A stretch of DNA of 64,000 nt from Myoxocephalus aenaeus (Eukaryota > Chordata > Actinopteri > Perciformes > Cottidae). Each line of letters opens with the position of its first letter. Within the stretch, counting starts at the first letter, position 1. The stretch lies in assembly GCA_038501785.1 (NCBI GenBank), contig JBAMJR010000189.1, positions 893,501 through 957,500 on the forward strand, written 5' to 3'. Below the pieces are notes generated by a model. That model was given only the letters and a program-made list of their open reading frames with translations. It was not told the DNA's origin and ran no database searches. Shown piece after piece: positions 13,971 to 25,431 of this stretch. The translations under genes were made by a program, and so were the position numbers.

Positions 13971-15884
13971 GAGGAGATGGCCTCTGTGTTGACTCTGGCC
14001 TTTTATGTCAGCTGAGAACACAAGAGATGCTATGTAAGATATAGAATCGCTCAAACGTTGTCATGTGGCTGACGGCACAGACATGAGTACTGTATTATAG
14101 CTATTTGTCTGTTAGCACTCCCAATTCCCAAAGCCAGTTTGCAAGCCTTTTTCAGTCCTATGATTTATTAAGTGCATTGGCCTTTAAAGATAAAAATGGA
14201 ATTACAGCACGTATTAGTGTGCCTGTAAAATTATGTGCAAACAGAATAGTGTATGAGCGCTGAGATCTGAACTTGCAGTTCTGACGGGGCTGTCAACATT
14301 GATGTTGCACTCTCATAAATCTCATTTCACACTAATCTCGTTCCTTTAAGATAACAAAGACTTCCATTAGGAGCTGGTGCAGAGACAAGGAACTGCTTCC
14401 ACAGGTAGCCGTGCTTGTTTCCCCTTCACCACTCTCAAAGTGCCTCTGTGTGAGGGGATTGATTTTTACAACAATGCCCTCCTGAGGAAAGTTAGAGTAA
14501 AACAGAGAACAGGCAGCGCTCGTTTCATCTCTGTTTCATCTCTGCGTGCATTTGTACACTAATGATTCCCTCAGAGTTTCCTCTCTGTATCTACCAATCT
14601 GCATGCATTTGTGTTTGTCTGGCTTACCCTTCAGCCATCTGATTTGACTCCTTTTGGCCTAATTCATATTCATACTGATGTATCATAAGCAATTATGGAC
14701 ATGCACTGTTAGAAATGGTTAATTCCCAGCTTCATGGAGAAAGCTTTAATGATGAAGTTAATTAAAGTCCTGCTGTGAGACATCGATGCTGTAAATGTAG
14801 GGCTTATGTACGCAACATATTCATAATGTCTTCTAAATAAAGTGATAATATTAGTCCGGGAAGGTTCATGTCATCTCAGCCTCCTCCCTGAGCCTTTCTA
14901 CTGTCTGAAATCCCATTATGGCTGTGATGGAGCTCAAAAACAGTATAAGGCTATAGAACATTAATCTGCAACTTGTATTAGTCTTCTCAGAAACAAATGA
15001 AGAACAAGTTAAAATGTAGAATTACTGACGTGACATTTATTCTTGCCCTGTCTCAACATTGTACTGAAATTAGGAAATCGTTCCCTGCTTAACTCCTACT
15101 TTATTCTTCATAATTAATCATCTTCTTGCACTAAGCCTGCTGGTTTAAATGATACATGGGGAATAGGTTATCTGTGTTCAGAGGGGAGGATTCCTACAGC
15201 TTAGGTGTTTGTCAATCAAAATGATAAATGGACATCAATACTAATTTGCTTACCAGAATGGTCCACATTCACGAGAGGAAACCAGCTTATTGTGGTTTTT
15301 GAGGGCAGTGTAAGAGACGACGCAAACAAACACCCGCGTTGTGAATGTATATAATACTTGTATCTAAGAAAATCATAGTGACCACCTGTTCCAACTGATG
15401 AATGGCCCAAAGAACATCAATATCATTCCACAACATCATCATCAAATTAGGCTCAACATTACTAGAAACAAGACCATCTGGATCATAATAGGAACACACA
15501 AGGGTGTACATGGAAAGTTAAATAATTCTAAAAATAACGTAAGTCCTATGAATAATGGAAATGCCATACACGTGTTTCTTAACATTCATGAAGGTTCTTC
15601 AAAGAGAAAGATGAGCTGAGGAATAGAGCAGAAAATGTTATGCTCATCAAAAGTAGCCAAACAGGTCAGTAGCAATGAAGAATTTGTTTTTCCTTTTTCT
15701 TTTCTTTTGAAAAATGCAAATTTGAAAGCTCCAGGGCAGCCAGATTACTTAGAGGCCAGATTTAGAGTCCACGCAGTTTGTCTTTTTTGTTTATTCCGTC
15801 TTCTAGTGTAACTTAATCAAGCAACTAATACAAACATGAACCACGAAATTAAACATAAATATATACATTTACCTATACATCGTT
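13971..15884. other. Unique DNA, candidate conserved element
   Basis: No gene recognised. Bases about 14640-14830 are complex, AT-rich and carry several homeodomain-type cores (CAATTATG, GTTAATTC, GTTAATTAAAG) with no repeat signature. That makes this one of the better candidates for a conserved regulatory element. Species comparison is required. Confidence 0.3.
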
Positions 15885-16440
15885 GTCTAGCACAGTGGTT
15901 TAATGCAGTGTTTTTCAACCTTGTTTGAGCCGCGGCAATCAAAAAAATCCCGAGGCACACCAACAACCAAAAACGTTACAAAATGTCACATTGTAATACA
16001 GCATATGGTAGGTAATTGATGCGCTACCTACTGGCATGGAAGAGTATTGAATTACTAGGCCAGCCACTATATATATTATAGTGTATATATATATACTGTA
16101 TATATATTGCAGGCTCAGACGCTCAACAATGGAAAATTATTTGCGGAAACTAAATATTTTTTTTTAACCGATTAAGTGAAATTGGACATTTTCCAACGGC
16201 ACACCTGATGATCTCTCAAGGCACACTGGTGTGCCGCAGCACAGTGGTTGAAAATCACTGGTTTAATGGATTAGGCAGGTGACTTTCACATGCGAGTTCC
16301 GGGTTCGAAACTGGGTTGGTTCACTCCACACAGTAGGCTCCCCTCAAGGAGTCCTCCTGAGTGTGAGGCTCCACTCAGGCAGTAGGACCTGAAGTACCCT
16401 GCTACTACATGAGCTGTGCTCATGCCAGTATGTACACTTG
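15885..16440 (+). repeat. tRNA-like SINE split by a hAT insertion
   Basis: If the hAT at 15906-16260 and one copy of its 8-bp duplication are set aside, the flanks join as TCTAGCACAGTGGTTTAATG followed by GATTAGGCAGGTGACTTTCA and, further on, GTTCCGGGTTCGAAACTGG. This reads as a tRNA-like head: a box A-like TAGCACAGTGG and a box B-like GGTTCGAAACT at 16302-16312. It is followed by a non-tRNA body to roughly 16440. No tRNA gene is claimed, since stems are imperfect and the copy is interrupted. The SINE family was not identified. Confidence 0.55.
15906..16260. mobile_element. Short non-autonomous hAT element with TSD
   Basis: The 355-bp element begins CAGTGTTTTTCAACC and ends GGTTGAAAATCACTG, inverted repeats with one mismatch over 15. 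A perfect 8-bp direct repeat, GTTTAATG, flanks it at 15898-15905 and 16261-16268. Internal sequence includes TCCCGAGGCACACCA near the left end and CTCAAGGCACACTGGTGTGC near the right, as in related teleost MITEs recalled from memory. No transposase. It sits inside the tRNA-like head of a SINE. Confidence 0.93.
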
Positions 16441-19417
16441 TGTGTGGAGTTTGCACTAATTAATCCAAGCACTGTGTTAGATGTTTTTTTTCAAAACCGA
16501 TATCCGGATGCTCAGTTGAGGAGATTTTTTTTTCACGATGTGACTGGAAAAGGAGAATACTTTATAAATTCCCAATTTGTCTCAATAATTGTCATAACAA
16601 TTGCAACTTAATTCTCTACTAGCAAACCTGAGTAAAAGGGATTCCAGACTACAGACTCATCATTTGTGTGATTTTACCTAGTGATAATATAAATCGTTAT
16701 ATTCTGTCGATATTCTTCATTTCATTATTCTTATGTGTATGACAGTTCAGGTTGTGCGAGGTCAGTTTAACAAATACTGTCTGTGAGAAGTTTCTGTGAG
16801 AAACGTTCATCAAGGTTCCACGCTTTGCACCACAACACTCACACCTGTTTATCAGTATATTGACATTAGGGAAGCAGACTGGTCGTTGCACGTTCCAGCC
16901 CTGTGAGAAAAGATGAGGACACGATTCTCCTCCTCTTAGACAAGTTAGAGCCAATTAAATGTTAGATGTTCATGATGGAAAACCGTGTATTAAAGAGCCT
17001 AATTTCTGGCTGTTCGGGAGTGTTTTGGACGGTCAACCTGCGTGTTGACTGGACGACTCCCTGCTATCACGATCGCAGCGCTTGTTACTTTGGTTGTGAT
17101 CAAGGAAAATAAATTCAGAGAACGAGAGAAGTTGTTTGGCTAAGTTCTTCTGGACGCTACACCAGGCATGCAATAATTTGTACGTGCTAACACTAGACCA
17201 ATACATTATAATCTCTTTCAAATCCAGAATGACACAAATCTGGCACTCTAATGTGTTCTTGATTTATTTATTTATTTAATTATAAAATGTGGTCCAGACT
17301 AACGCTGACAGCGTTTCTGTTTACGTGTTATTGCCACTGTGAATATGTTGCACTTGTGGAATCCATCCTGAGAGGAAGCGAGCACACCTTTTAAAGCCAC
17401 CTGTCAACTCCAGAGGGTTTCTGTTTGATATGCAAAAGTTACATCAATGCTATCCTGATGATCAGAAAGTAGTAACTTAACAAAACTACATAATGTATTA
17501 CTTACTTAAGTCTTGTTGTGATAAATACAGGATGCCAACTTCTGGAAGTTTCTGTTTAGAGTACATCAAGTTTTTCCTGAGTGAATGTCAAATAATCCCA
17601 CCGTCAATCGTAAATCAGCTATTAAAGTCTCAGTTACAGTCACTTTGACCCAGGCAATTAATTGGTAGATTAATCAACTAATACAAATATTAAGTGCATA
17701 ATTTAATCAAGCAGCAGGGCTTGGCAACGGTAACCACAGACCATTAACTCGGGTAGAGCATTACTGCATAAGACCAATCACATCCAACAGAACAAGTGCA
17801 CTAATCATAAAGGAACCGAGCGGAGGTCTTGATCGCGGTCCACTCCAGCGTCTCCAAAGCCTTTGGTTAACCCTCACTAAGCGGCAAAGCATACTGAAAT
17901 GGTGCCGCTTTGTTAGACCCCAGGAGAGCCTTCAAAGTGCCCTCCATATTACCTTTATGCATAGACAAGTCACACTGTGCCAAATGCTTTATTTTCCCTT
18001 TTAAATGCACCCTTTATTTTCCTCTCTCACTCTTTCAAGTTCACCTGCAATTTTCCCATTTGTGGTCTTTGTACAATTGGCTGCACAATTACGAAGTCTT
18101 TGGCATGCGTCCTTAGAAATTACTTATGACTTTCATTTCCCCAATCAGGTGCCTTTCATAACTTTTTCAAATGAGCAGAAAGACTGTAGGCCATAACCAA
18201 CTGAGCAAAATATAAAATATGTGTATCATACAGATGAAAACCAGCTAACAAAATTAAACCATAACAGGGAGCATGCGCATATTTCGAAGCATGCCAGTTG
18301 ATTACCAACATGTAATAAGTTTGCTTTGCTGTGAACAGGGCTAGACTGCAATGTGATACCTTGATTTCAGTAATTATAGAGCACTTATATCTGCTTCTAA
18401 TTGTTTTGTGTGTGCACCACAAACAGCCTCTACTCAAACACTACTTTCCTTTTTGTTTCCTCATAATGCAAATGTCCTCCTCGTAAACAATATCTTTCTA
18501 TCTAAAATGATAAAATATCTCCCGGCTTGTCCTTTTTTGATCATTTATCTTTATAAGAAATCTCCCCTTTCTAGGAAAGAAAAACGTCTCAAGTCGTATT
18601 TATTGTTTAGCTTCCACATTTTGCTCTTGACTGACACACTCAGACACTTTCAATGGCAGGCCGAAATTGCACATTGTTCTTTTGGGAGCTCATAATGGCA
18701 AATCAGGGAGCACTTTGGTGTTTTGCCAGTAAGAAAACAAACCATTTAATGAAATCAGCGATCAAATGTGGATGTTTTTACACTGACAGCTTCGAGAATG
18801 TAGACATAAAACGAAGCTCATTACAGGAAAAGAGGCAGGAAGCGGACCCAAGTCATGCAGGCTGTGAATGCTGACACTTCACCAACTGTCAAAACCTGAA
18901 CAAAACATCCCTCTTTTACTGCAAGCCAAGAAGATATCGCACACAGTGAAAGCTTGGAACATAACATAGTGAGGCATTTGTCCGGGTTTTAGTGTCCGCA
19001 TGTAGCATGTGGCTTTACTGGGTGTTTGCCACGTTTATACTTGGATGCATGTGTTTGTATGCAAGCATTTGTGTTTGCGTTTGTACTGTCAAGGAGCTCT
19101 TGACATCAGAGGAGAGGTGTGGGCTGAGGGTAGCAGAAGGGGATTTGGTGAATTACCAGACTGCAGCCTCAGCATCAAGTCCAGAGGATTAGAGCGTGGA
19201 CTGGGGTCCAGGAAAGAGATGTGCAGACGCACAAGGAGAAGGGGATCAGTGTGTTCATTTGTGTGTGAAGCATTGGTCAAACACTGGCTTCAAGCGCTAC
19301 CCAAGAACTAAGAGGCACCATGTCATATATCAGGTGAGCACCCTCAAGGTCGTCGGGATGCACAGAAATCCTGATGTGTGGTGCGCCAGTTGAAATTACC
19401 TCATTATAACAGAGTGC

Positions 19418-19418
<1 letters not shown>
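16441..19418. other. Unique DNA, nothing certain
   Basis: No gene recognised. AT-rich complex DNA at about 17640-17900 (CAATTAATTGG and several ATTAA cores, then a GC-richer stretch) could be regulatory. Short frames between 17910 and 19393 lack domains. Confidence 0.35.

Positions 19419-19458
<40 letters not shown>
19419..19458. repeat. (AC)20 microsatellite
   Basis: Perfect AC array, directly visible. Confidence 0.97.
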
Positions 19459-19460
<2 letters not shown>

Positions 19461-19525
19461 GATTATAAAGGACATGTGCAAAATGGATTAAAGCCATTTT
19501 CATATTAATTTTCTTATTTTCTTAT

Positions 19526-19583
19526 TGAAATATGTTCTCCTACCTTTGTAAATATTGACCCAAAGGTAGGAGAACATTTTTCA
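19526..19583. repeat. 58-nt near-perfect hairpin
   Basis: The arms at 19526-19548 and 19561-19583 pair at 22 of 23 positions around a 12-nt loop; the inner 17 pairs (ATGTTCTCCTACCTTTG and its complement) are perfect. Size and loop would fit a small-RNA precursor. The near-perfect pairing instead suggests a recent local inverted duplication or a fold-back element. No mature-miRNA seed is recognised. Confidence 0.85.
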
Positions 19584-19849
19584 TTGTGGAAAAGGGCTGC
19601 AACGTTGTTCCAGAAAGATACAACTGTTTTGCATATTTGCAACTACTATTACTAATAATAACCGTATCTATCACACACCTTTAAAAAGACATAAAAATGC
19701 CAAAAATGTAGCGTTTTAACAGAAAATGTATAAATAACAAATGTAATTGATAAAGTAATAATGACAAATGAGGAATGTATAAAACCCAGTAAGAAGTAAA
19801 AATGGAAAAATAACCAATTCACGGGAAAGCAATTTTGAAAAAGTGTGTT
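19584..19849. other. AT-rich spacer
   Basis: AT-rich, no gene. It may include the degraded 3' end of the LINE that follows on the minus strand. Confidence 0.3.
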
Positions 19850-20830
19850 TTGAGAGAGATTTGAAAGGAGGAGCAGAGCTAGTCATTCGGCAGGTCGTCC
19901 AGCAGGATATCAGGCTGCATTCAGACTCGCAAATCAGTGATATAATCGGGTGTCCAACCCCAAACGTGCTTTAAAAGTAATCGTCCAATATGTCAAAATT
20001 GAATTCTGAAATGTCCAGGTAGGTTACCAGTGTAGAGCTGCTCCAATAACGTTTATGTGGATTCTCTTATTGGGTTTTGTGAGTCTCGCTACAGCGTTTC
20101 AAACTAGATGAAGTGTGCAGGTTGTATTGATTGTGACAGGAATTCAGCCCGTTACAGAAGTTTAAGCGAGGATGTTATGAAAGCATGGACGACAGTTTCT
20201 AGATTGTTAGCGGATAAAACAAGATGTAATTTTGGAGATATTAGGAAGTTGCAGAAAGCACGATTGAACGACTGACTTCACCTGTTGGTCAAAGTGAAGT
20301 TTGTTATCAAAGATAACACCCAGATGTCTACACTGTGTTTTGTTGTAACAGGATGGCGAACCTGAGTGAAAGGAGGAGTGCTCGCTGGAGTGGTTTGGAT
20401 CTCTGATAATTTATCTGAGTTTAACACGGGACTGAAAGACAGGATTGCATTTCAACCAGTTGTATTGTTGAAATAGACCTGAAGATAGGAGAAATGTGAA
20501 GTGGATGATTTGAAGGCACCAATGGCTGCATACCATATTTATTAAAAAATAATACTAAAAACGATCTAAAATTGTATCTATGATGCTAAATGCTAAATTT
20601 TAATTTAAATGACATGGTCAACTGTATCAAAAGCTGCAGTAAGATCTAAAACCAATACAAGCTGTGTTTGGCCATTGTCAGCTGCTAAAAGTATATTATT
20701 AAGAACTCTAAGAAGTGTTTTGTCAGTGCAATGACCTGTCCATAAGACTAACCGAAATCTCTGAAAGATACAACATCTTTTCATGTGATCAAAGAGCTGC
20801 CCAGAAACCATTATTTTCAGAGTTATATAT
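19850..20830 (-). pseudogene. L2-like LINE reverse transcriptase remnant
   Basis: On the minus strand, 20811 to 20605 encodes TLLRVLNNILLAADNGQTQ followed by LDLTAAFDTVDHVI, the reverse transcriptase segment with the first catalytic-domain signature (F-D in AAFDTVDH) of L2-like LINEs. Lower coordinates carry later parts in order. First comes CRHLGVIFDNKLHFDQQ with SVVQSCFLQLPNISKI (about 20350-20240). Then, after stops, comes a segment resembling the thumb/C-terminal HITP..L..LYTG.LPGHFRIQF (about 20050-19980). The YADD block between them is missing, pointing to an internal deletion near 20530-20600. Many stops and frameshifts show it is dead. Confidence 0.8.
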
Positions 20831-20904
20831 AACTCATCAAAAAGACATGTGGTTGAGCTCTAGCGGATTTAAAATAATCGGGCACTTGACCGGACAAAGG
20901 TGAG

Positions 20905-21110
20905 GAATTGTTAAGACCGGGAAGCAGAACGTGGACCCAAATGCAGCACACAGGAGTCACGGGTGAAGTGAGAAAAATAAAAGGATTTATTTACACTAAA
21001 CAAAAAGATAACGTGAACAGGGCAGGTTTGAAGCCAGCGGCGGGTGAGCAGGCAGGTAGCCCCGCTCAGAGACCATCCTCAACACTACTTTAGGGGAGAC
21101 TTACGTCAGA
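20905..21110. repeat. Possible dispersed repeat fragment
   Basis: Contains GTGGACCCAAATGCAGCACA followed by AAAAGGATTTATTTACAC. This phrase recurs in many teleost genomic sequences as far as I remember, but I cannot assign the family. No coding content. Confidence 0.35.
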
Positions 21111-21119
21111 CGTTTCGCA

Positions 21120-21330
21120 CAGGTCACAAGCATGTGGGAGAACTACAGATGCTTTCATGAAATGTAAAAATGTGTTTTGATTGACCCTTCTGGGCTACTG
21201 TAAAAACATGGCGGTGCAACACAGCAGACCTATGTAGATAAGAAGGGATCAGTCTAAGCTAAGAAGAACACACTGATTCTCATTTTTCAGGTTATTATAC
21301 ACTAATGAGATAATGGATACCGTAAAATGC
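21120..21330. repeat. Dispersed teleost repeat fragment
   Basis: Landmarks in order are CACAAGCATGTGGGAGAACTAC, shortened here to its key parts CATGTGGGAGAACTAC, then CTTCTGGGCTACTGTA, AACATGGCGGTGCAAC, CCTATGTAGATA and CAGGTTATTATACACTAATG. I recognise this order from a very common interspersed repeat in fish genomes (memory, not searched). Class not assigned. No open frame of interest. Confidence 0.55.
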
Positions 21331-21763
21331 AGCATGCATGTACATTAAAATAATCTATAATCAGGATACATATACAGTACATCGTATCATTTATTACAGT
21401 AGTGCAATAGTACCACCTAACTACAGAACTTGCTCTCTACATTCACAGTAGCAAAGTATAACTTAACTAAAACATAACCCTGCAAAACATGCAGTTAGTT
21501 ACAGTATTGTAACACACAAACCAAAAAGCAAACTCACTACAGCTCTCATATTCTAAATATATTGAGATAACGCACAGCCTCTTTTATTTAGTTATTTGTA
21601 CCTCTTTTAGCCACGACAACATCTTTCCCTCCACGCTGATGTCATTGTTATTTTCTCCTGGGAGAGCCACTCCATTCTCCTGGCCTCTGAGGTTCCAAAG
21701 GATGAAGAAAAAAAAGGATGAAAACCACTCTAGCTATCAAGCCAGCTTAGTCTCTCAACAGTG
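21331..21763. other. AT-rich unique DNA
   Basis: No gene or family recognised. The first part may belong to the repeat upstream. Confidence 0.3.
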
Positions 21764-21766
21764 TAA

Positions 21767-22279
21767 AGCTTAATTTATGCTTCTCCGTCAGGTCGACGGC
21801 GTACCTACGCCGTCGACGTGACGCCGTCGTTGAGCATTCGAAGTTCTGCGTCGAGGGTCCGCGTTGCTCTGCAATTAACCGCCATGCCGCCAGGGGGGTG
21901 TGCCTGTGTGGCTGTGTTTTGCGCGATTTCTCGCCATGAGTTTAATGTCATTTTGCAGTCTTTGTAGTCCCTCGAAGAAAAGTTATAAAGGTGGTCGTAT
22001 TTCCTGACCTCCTCGATGATTCGTTCTTCTGTTTGGTCCATTGTTACTACCGGTCTACAAGAACTTTAAAAATAGCGGTGTAGGAAGACAAACCGGAAAG
22101 AGCAACCGCCGGAAATTACGTTCTGAGCGGACCAATCACAGCGTTGCGGTCCGCGTCAACGCGACGCGTAGTTAGGATTTTTTGGAGGTGCGCGTCAGGC
22201 TACGGCGTAGGGGTCTGCGTCGACGCGTAGCTACGGCGTAGGTACGCCGTCGACCTGACGGAGAAGCATAAATTAGGCT
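21767..22279. mobile_element. PIF/Harbinger-like non-autonomous element
   Basis: The 513-bp element starts AGCTTAATTTATGCTTCTCC and ends in the inverse of AGCCTAATTTATGCTTCTCC, one mismatch in 20. The match continues through CGTCAGGTCGACGGCGTACC. Both sides carry the trinucleotide TAA (21764-21766, 22280-22282), the duplication typical of PIF/Harbinger (TWA). The left inner end has a perfect 12-bp palindrome around a 2-bp centre (21792-21817). The minus strand encodes a MADF-like segment, matching the accessory Myb/MADF protein of Harbinger elements. The DDE transposase is absent, so it is a deletion derivative. CpG-rich ends contrast with the AT-rich flanks. Confidence 0.88.
21805..22041 (-). 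pseudogene. MADF/Myb-like protein N-terminal fragment of Harbinger
   Basis: A 78-codon frame starts MDQTEERIIEEVRKYDHLYN and continues with FSSRDYKDCKMTLNSWREIA. This is the first two thirds of a MADF domain: an acidic first helix with EERIIEEVRKY, the hydrophobic LYNF turn, DYKD, and the conserved W in SWREIA. In PIF/Harbinger transposons a separate MADF/Myb-like protein partners the transposase by binding element DNA and helping it enter the nucleus. After about residue 41 the frame leaves the domain (TATQAHPPGG onward) and runs into the element's own terminal sequence. It is therefore a truncated exon or deletion product and is very unlikely to be a working protein. The start codon fits the family's usual closeness of domain to N-terminus. 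Confidence 0.75.
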
Positions 22280-22282
22280 TAA

Positions 22283-25200
22283 CTGTTAGCTGGCAACATA
22301 TCATCCTCCTGTGGATGCAGCAGCAACCAAGTACTAAATATAAATTAATCTTTAGATCAATGGGGGGGTCAAACTCTGATACGTTTAGCATATTAACGGA
22401 CGGGCAACATCAACTCATCTGCCACCAACATGCCTCTTGCATCCTGCTTCTCTTTTGTTAATTTCTCACACACTTTACAATAACAGTTGATTTAAGATTG
22501 ATATGTGTAATTAAGCCTTTTGACAGTTGGTTGTGATGCCTATAGTCAATGCCATAGTTGGCTTTCTTCCAAAAGAAAGAATCCCATAATCAGTCGTTTC
22601 AGTCCCCCGATACCACACATATTTCTGTCCATTTGAGCAAAAACAAACAGTGTATTTTCTTGTCAAAAATTGGAGGAGCGCAAGCTATTTTGTAAATACT
22701 TCAATGTGTCCACACATATGTGTTCTGTGCCCAGAAGATCACATGTGCTTGGAAGGAAGCAGATGGCATGTTGTTCCCTCCATTCAGTTGGCAAATCACT
22801 TTCTCGAGTTTTTCCCTCAAGTTGTACTGAGGGAAACCTACCTTGCCCAAGCAGGAACCACAGGGGTATTTCACAAAAATATTGGGCCCACTACATAAAC
22901 AAGTGTAGCATTTAGGGGACTCTTTCAAAATAAATGGAATATAATATTTTTTTTCGTTCTTTAATGTAGAAAAAAAAATGTTTTGGTGACTAGAAGGAGC
23001 AGAGTGCAGAGTGTGTAGTCTTAACAAAGCCAGTCACCATGTCTCCACAGTAGCCTAGCATGGGCTAACCAAACACTGGCTCTAGATGGGGACATTCATG
23101 TTTTCATGTTTCCCCATCAGACAGAGTTCAGGTTTCAGTTAGTGGCAATCTACAACCTCACCACAAAATGCCACCACATTTGACACACTTGACCATAAAT
23201 CTGCTTATGAGATACCATATCTACCGTGACTATGAGACGCCTCCCTTTTTTTTCAAGACCCTTTTTAAAAAAAGATAAGAGCAAACTCACAGATCCTCCT
23301 ATTTTTTTATTTTTTTATTCAAAGGTTCAGTCTATACACCGATTTCTTCAGCCAATTTTAATTTATGTATGAGACAACATTTTATTACTTAAAATAAAAC
23401 AAAATGGCAGGCTTTTGGAGGCAGCTATGATGGAAGTAGTCCCACTTGCCCCGCTGTGCATGTTCCTGAAATTCAAAGTGGGCTCTTGTCTTTTTTTTTT
23501 TTTGAGTTCTCCATGACCAGTGGTTGATCCCCGCCGCATGTCTCCAGATGAATCCCTGATGGGCTGGCTTGCGGGTGACACTGGCATTGGCAGAGGGGCC
23601 CTTGGTTTAAAGTTCCCTCTCCGGTGAGCCGGGTGCCCGGGCTGTCCACTCCAATCAGCTCAGCGCCAGACTCAACTTGCATGGCAGACGTTAACTGGTT
23701 TTGCTTGCCAGGGTTAAAGCATGTCGTTCGTTCTTTTTCTTTTTGAAGAACAATAGCCCACCCCTGGGGTAGGACATGATAGTGCACACATGGCCTCGGG
23801 GCTTGCTTCATACCATATCCTCTTTCATTCTTCTCCTGTTACTTTTTGTAGGGTTGCAGTGTCATAGTGAGGGGTGGTTCTTCTTTGCCCCAAGACAGTG
23901 GGTTTTCACAATACTACCACCTTCTACAGACTCAGGGTTCATATTCAAATTCTCACTGTAATTCAAATGTTATCAGTTACTCAGGATGTTTGTTTTAAAT
24001 TATTTGGATTACAATTAATTAGCAAAGCAGTCAAGTTGTGCAAATTGTGTCAGTGCATACTGTACCTAGTAAGTTGCATGCTTAGTCTACTGACCTAACC
24101 TTTACAAACACTGACCCTCCATGGGGTGAATGTGAATTGCTTGCTAATTACTTTTTTCAATGAATGCAACCTTTCCCGGTGGTGACCCCTTCTGTAAAAG
24201 ACATAAATCATAATTACACTTCCCCATCAGTACCTTGCCTTTCCTTGGCTTTTATACACAAAAATAAAGTGCTGTGTCCTGTCAAAATTGTAGACTGTGA
24301 CTCTCACTGCCTATGTGGACATCTCTAGTCTTAAAAAATGTGGATGATAAGAGCGGTAGTGAGAGACCGTGGAAGAGAGGCAGCAAAGCAGAGCTAAAGA
24401 TGTAGAATGGGAACTAACGCTCAGGAATCTATCTAAATGTACCTATTCACTTATTCCCTCTTCAAATGCACTGCTTTGAAAGTCAGTGTCACATCATTCT
24501 GACATTTCCTTGTTATACTGTGTGGTAAAATGTTACTCAGATACAATGCATAACGCCGCTGAAGAGCACATTAAACTCGCTGCTTTGGCAAGGATTTTTC
24601 CCTTTTCGTGAGAATCAATGTTCTTTTGAAGTTGTCTTGATAGCTAGCGCGACCATTTGCATTTTCACACGAATAGGTCCATAAACAATATTCTTCGAAG
24701 TGAAATCTTGAGCCAATAGGGAGTCTCTGTCTCTATAACTATAGTCCGTTGCACCTCTCAGCAGTCACAGTGACACGAATAAATGAAAATGTTACGGAAC
24801 TCAAAACCTAGAAATAAATGTAGTTCTTTGTCGTCTTTGACATAGAGAAGTTTGAAAGTTAGGTTTAAGCAGATAATCTTATGTGAAGGCCAGACAGTGA
24901 GTGTTTATGTTTCAGTGACATCTTGAGGGGAAATTAAACGGAGGCACTGAATATCACATGCTGATCTCTTTGCTCCTTGCCTCACTTGGAACGCTGTAGC
25001 TTAGGCACATCATGTTCTTAGCACTTGGCTGGATGAACACTTGACTTCATGTCAAACTTTCTAATGCCAAAGTGACTGTAACTTATTAGAAGCATCTGGG
25101 ACATTTTATCTACTTGGGTTCAGTTGGATATCTGACAGCAGGTAACGGGGCAAGCCAATAGTGTGAAACCAGGGAACAACAAATTACTGCAACACTTTGT

Positions 25201-25290
25201 TTCTGCATATAATTTAATGTAAAGTGTGTATTTGAAGTATTTACACACACTTAGACACTGGGCTACTGTAATATTAAAGTTACCTTACGC
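22283..25290. other. Unique DNA with an unidentified 112-codon frame
   Basis: No gene recognised. An antisense frame at 23811-23473 (112 codons) lies in GC-richer DNA and ends next to a run of T on the plus strand (about 23491-23503). That could be the poly-A of a retrocopy inserted in minus orientation. I recognise no domain in the frame and cannot call it a gene. The rest is AT-rich with T/A runs near 22949-22978 and 23303-23320. Confidence 0.35.
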
Positions 25291-25431
25291 TCAGTCCTGG
25301 TTCCGTTTCTCCCGTGCCTCCCTTCCCTCCAGCAATACGGCCTGAGCCCCCAACAGCTTGGAGAGGGAGCTGATGCTGCTGACGGGCGCTGAGTGTCGTC
25401 TCAGGGACCCGTGGAGTCTCAACGCGTAGTC
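25291..25431. other. GC-rich exon-like block, strand uncertain
   Basis: Plus strand: a strong acceptor (pyrimidine tract about 25308-25330 ending CCTCCAG) precedes 25333, after which an open frame reads QYGLSPQQLGEGADAADGR and stops at 25390-25392, like a short last exon. Minus strand: a 46-codon frame from 25431 to a stop at 25291-25293 has plausible composition (RRHSAPVSSISSLSKLLG, then EGREAREKRNQD), with possible donors (GTAAGG, GTAACT) just after it. The block is much more GC-rich than its surroundings. I recognise no protein in either reading, and GC-rich DNA opens frames by chance, so this is only a candidate. Confidence 0.25.

Noticed and set aside
16293..16312. GGTTCGAAACT as evidence of a tRNA gene
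   Set aside because: The upstream head is interrupted by a transposon and the stems do not form a proper cloverleaf; a SINE head explains it better.
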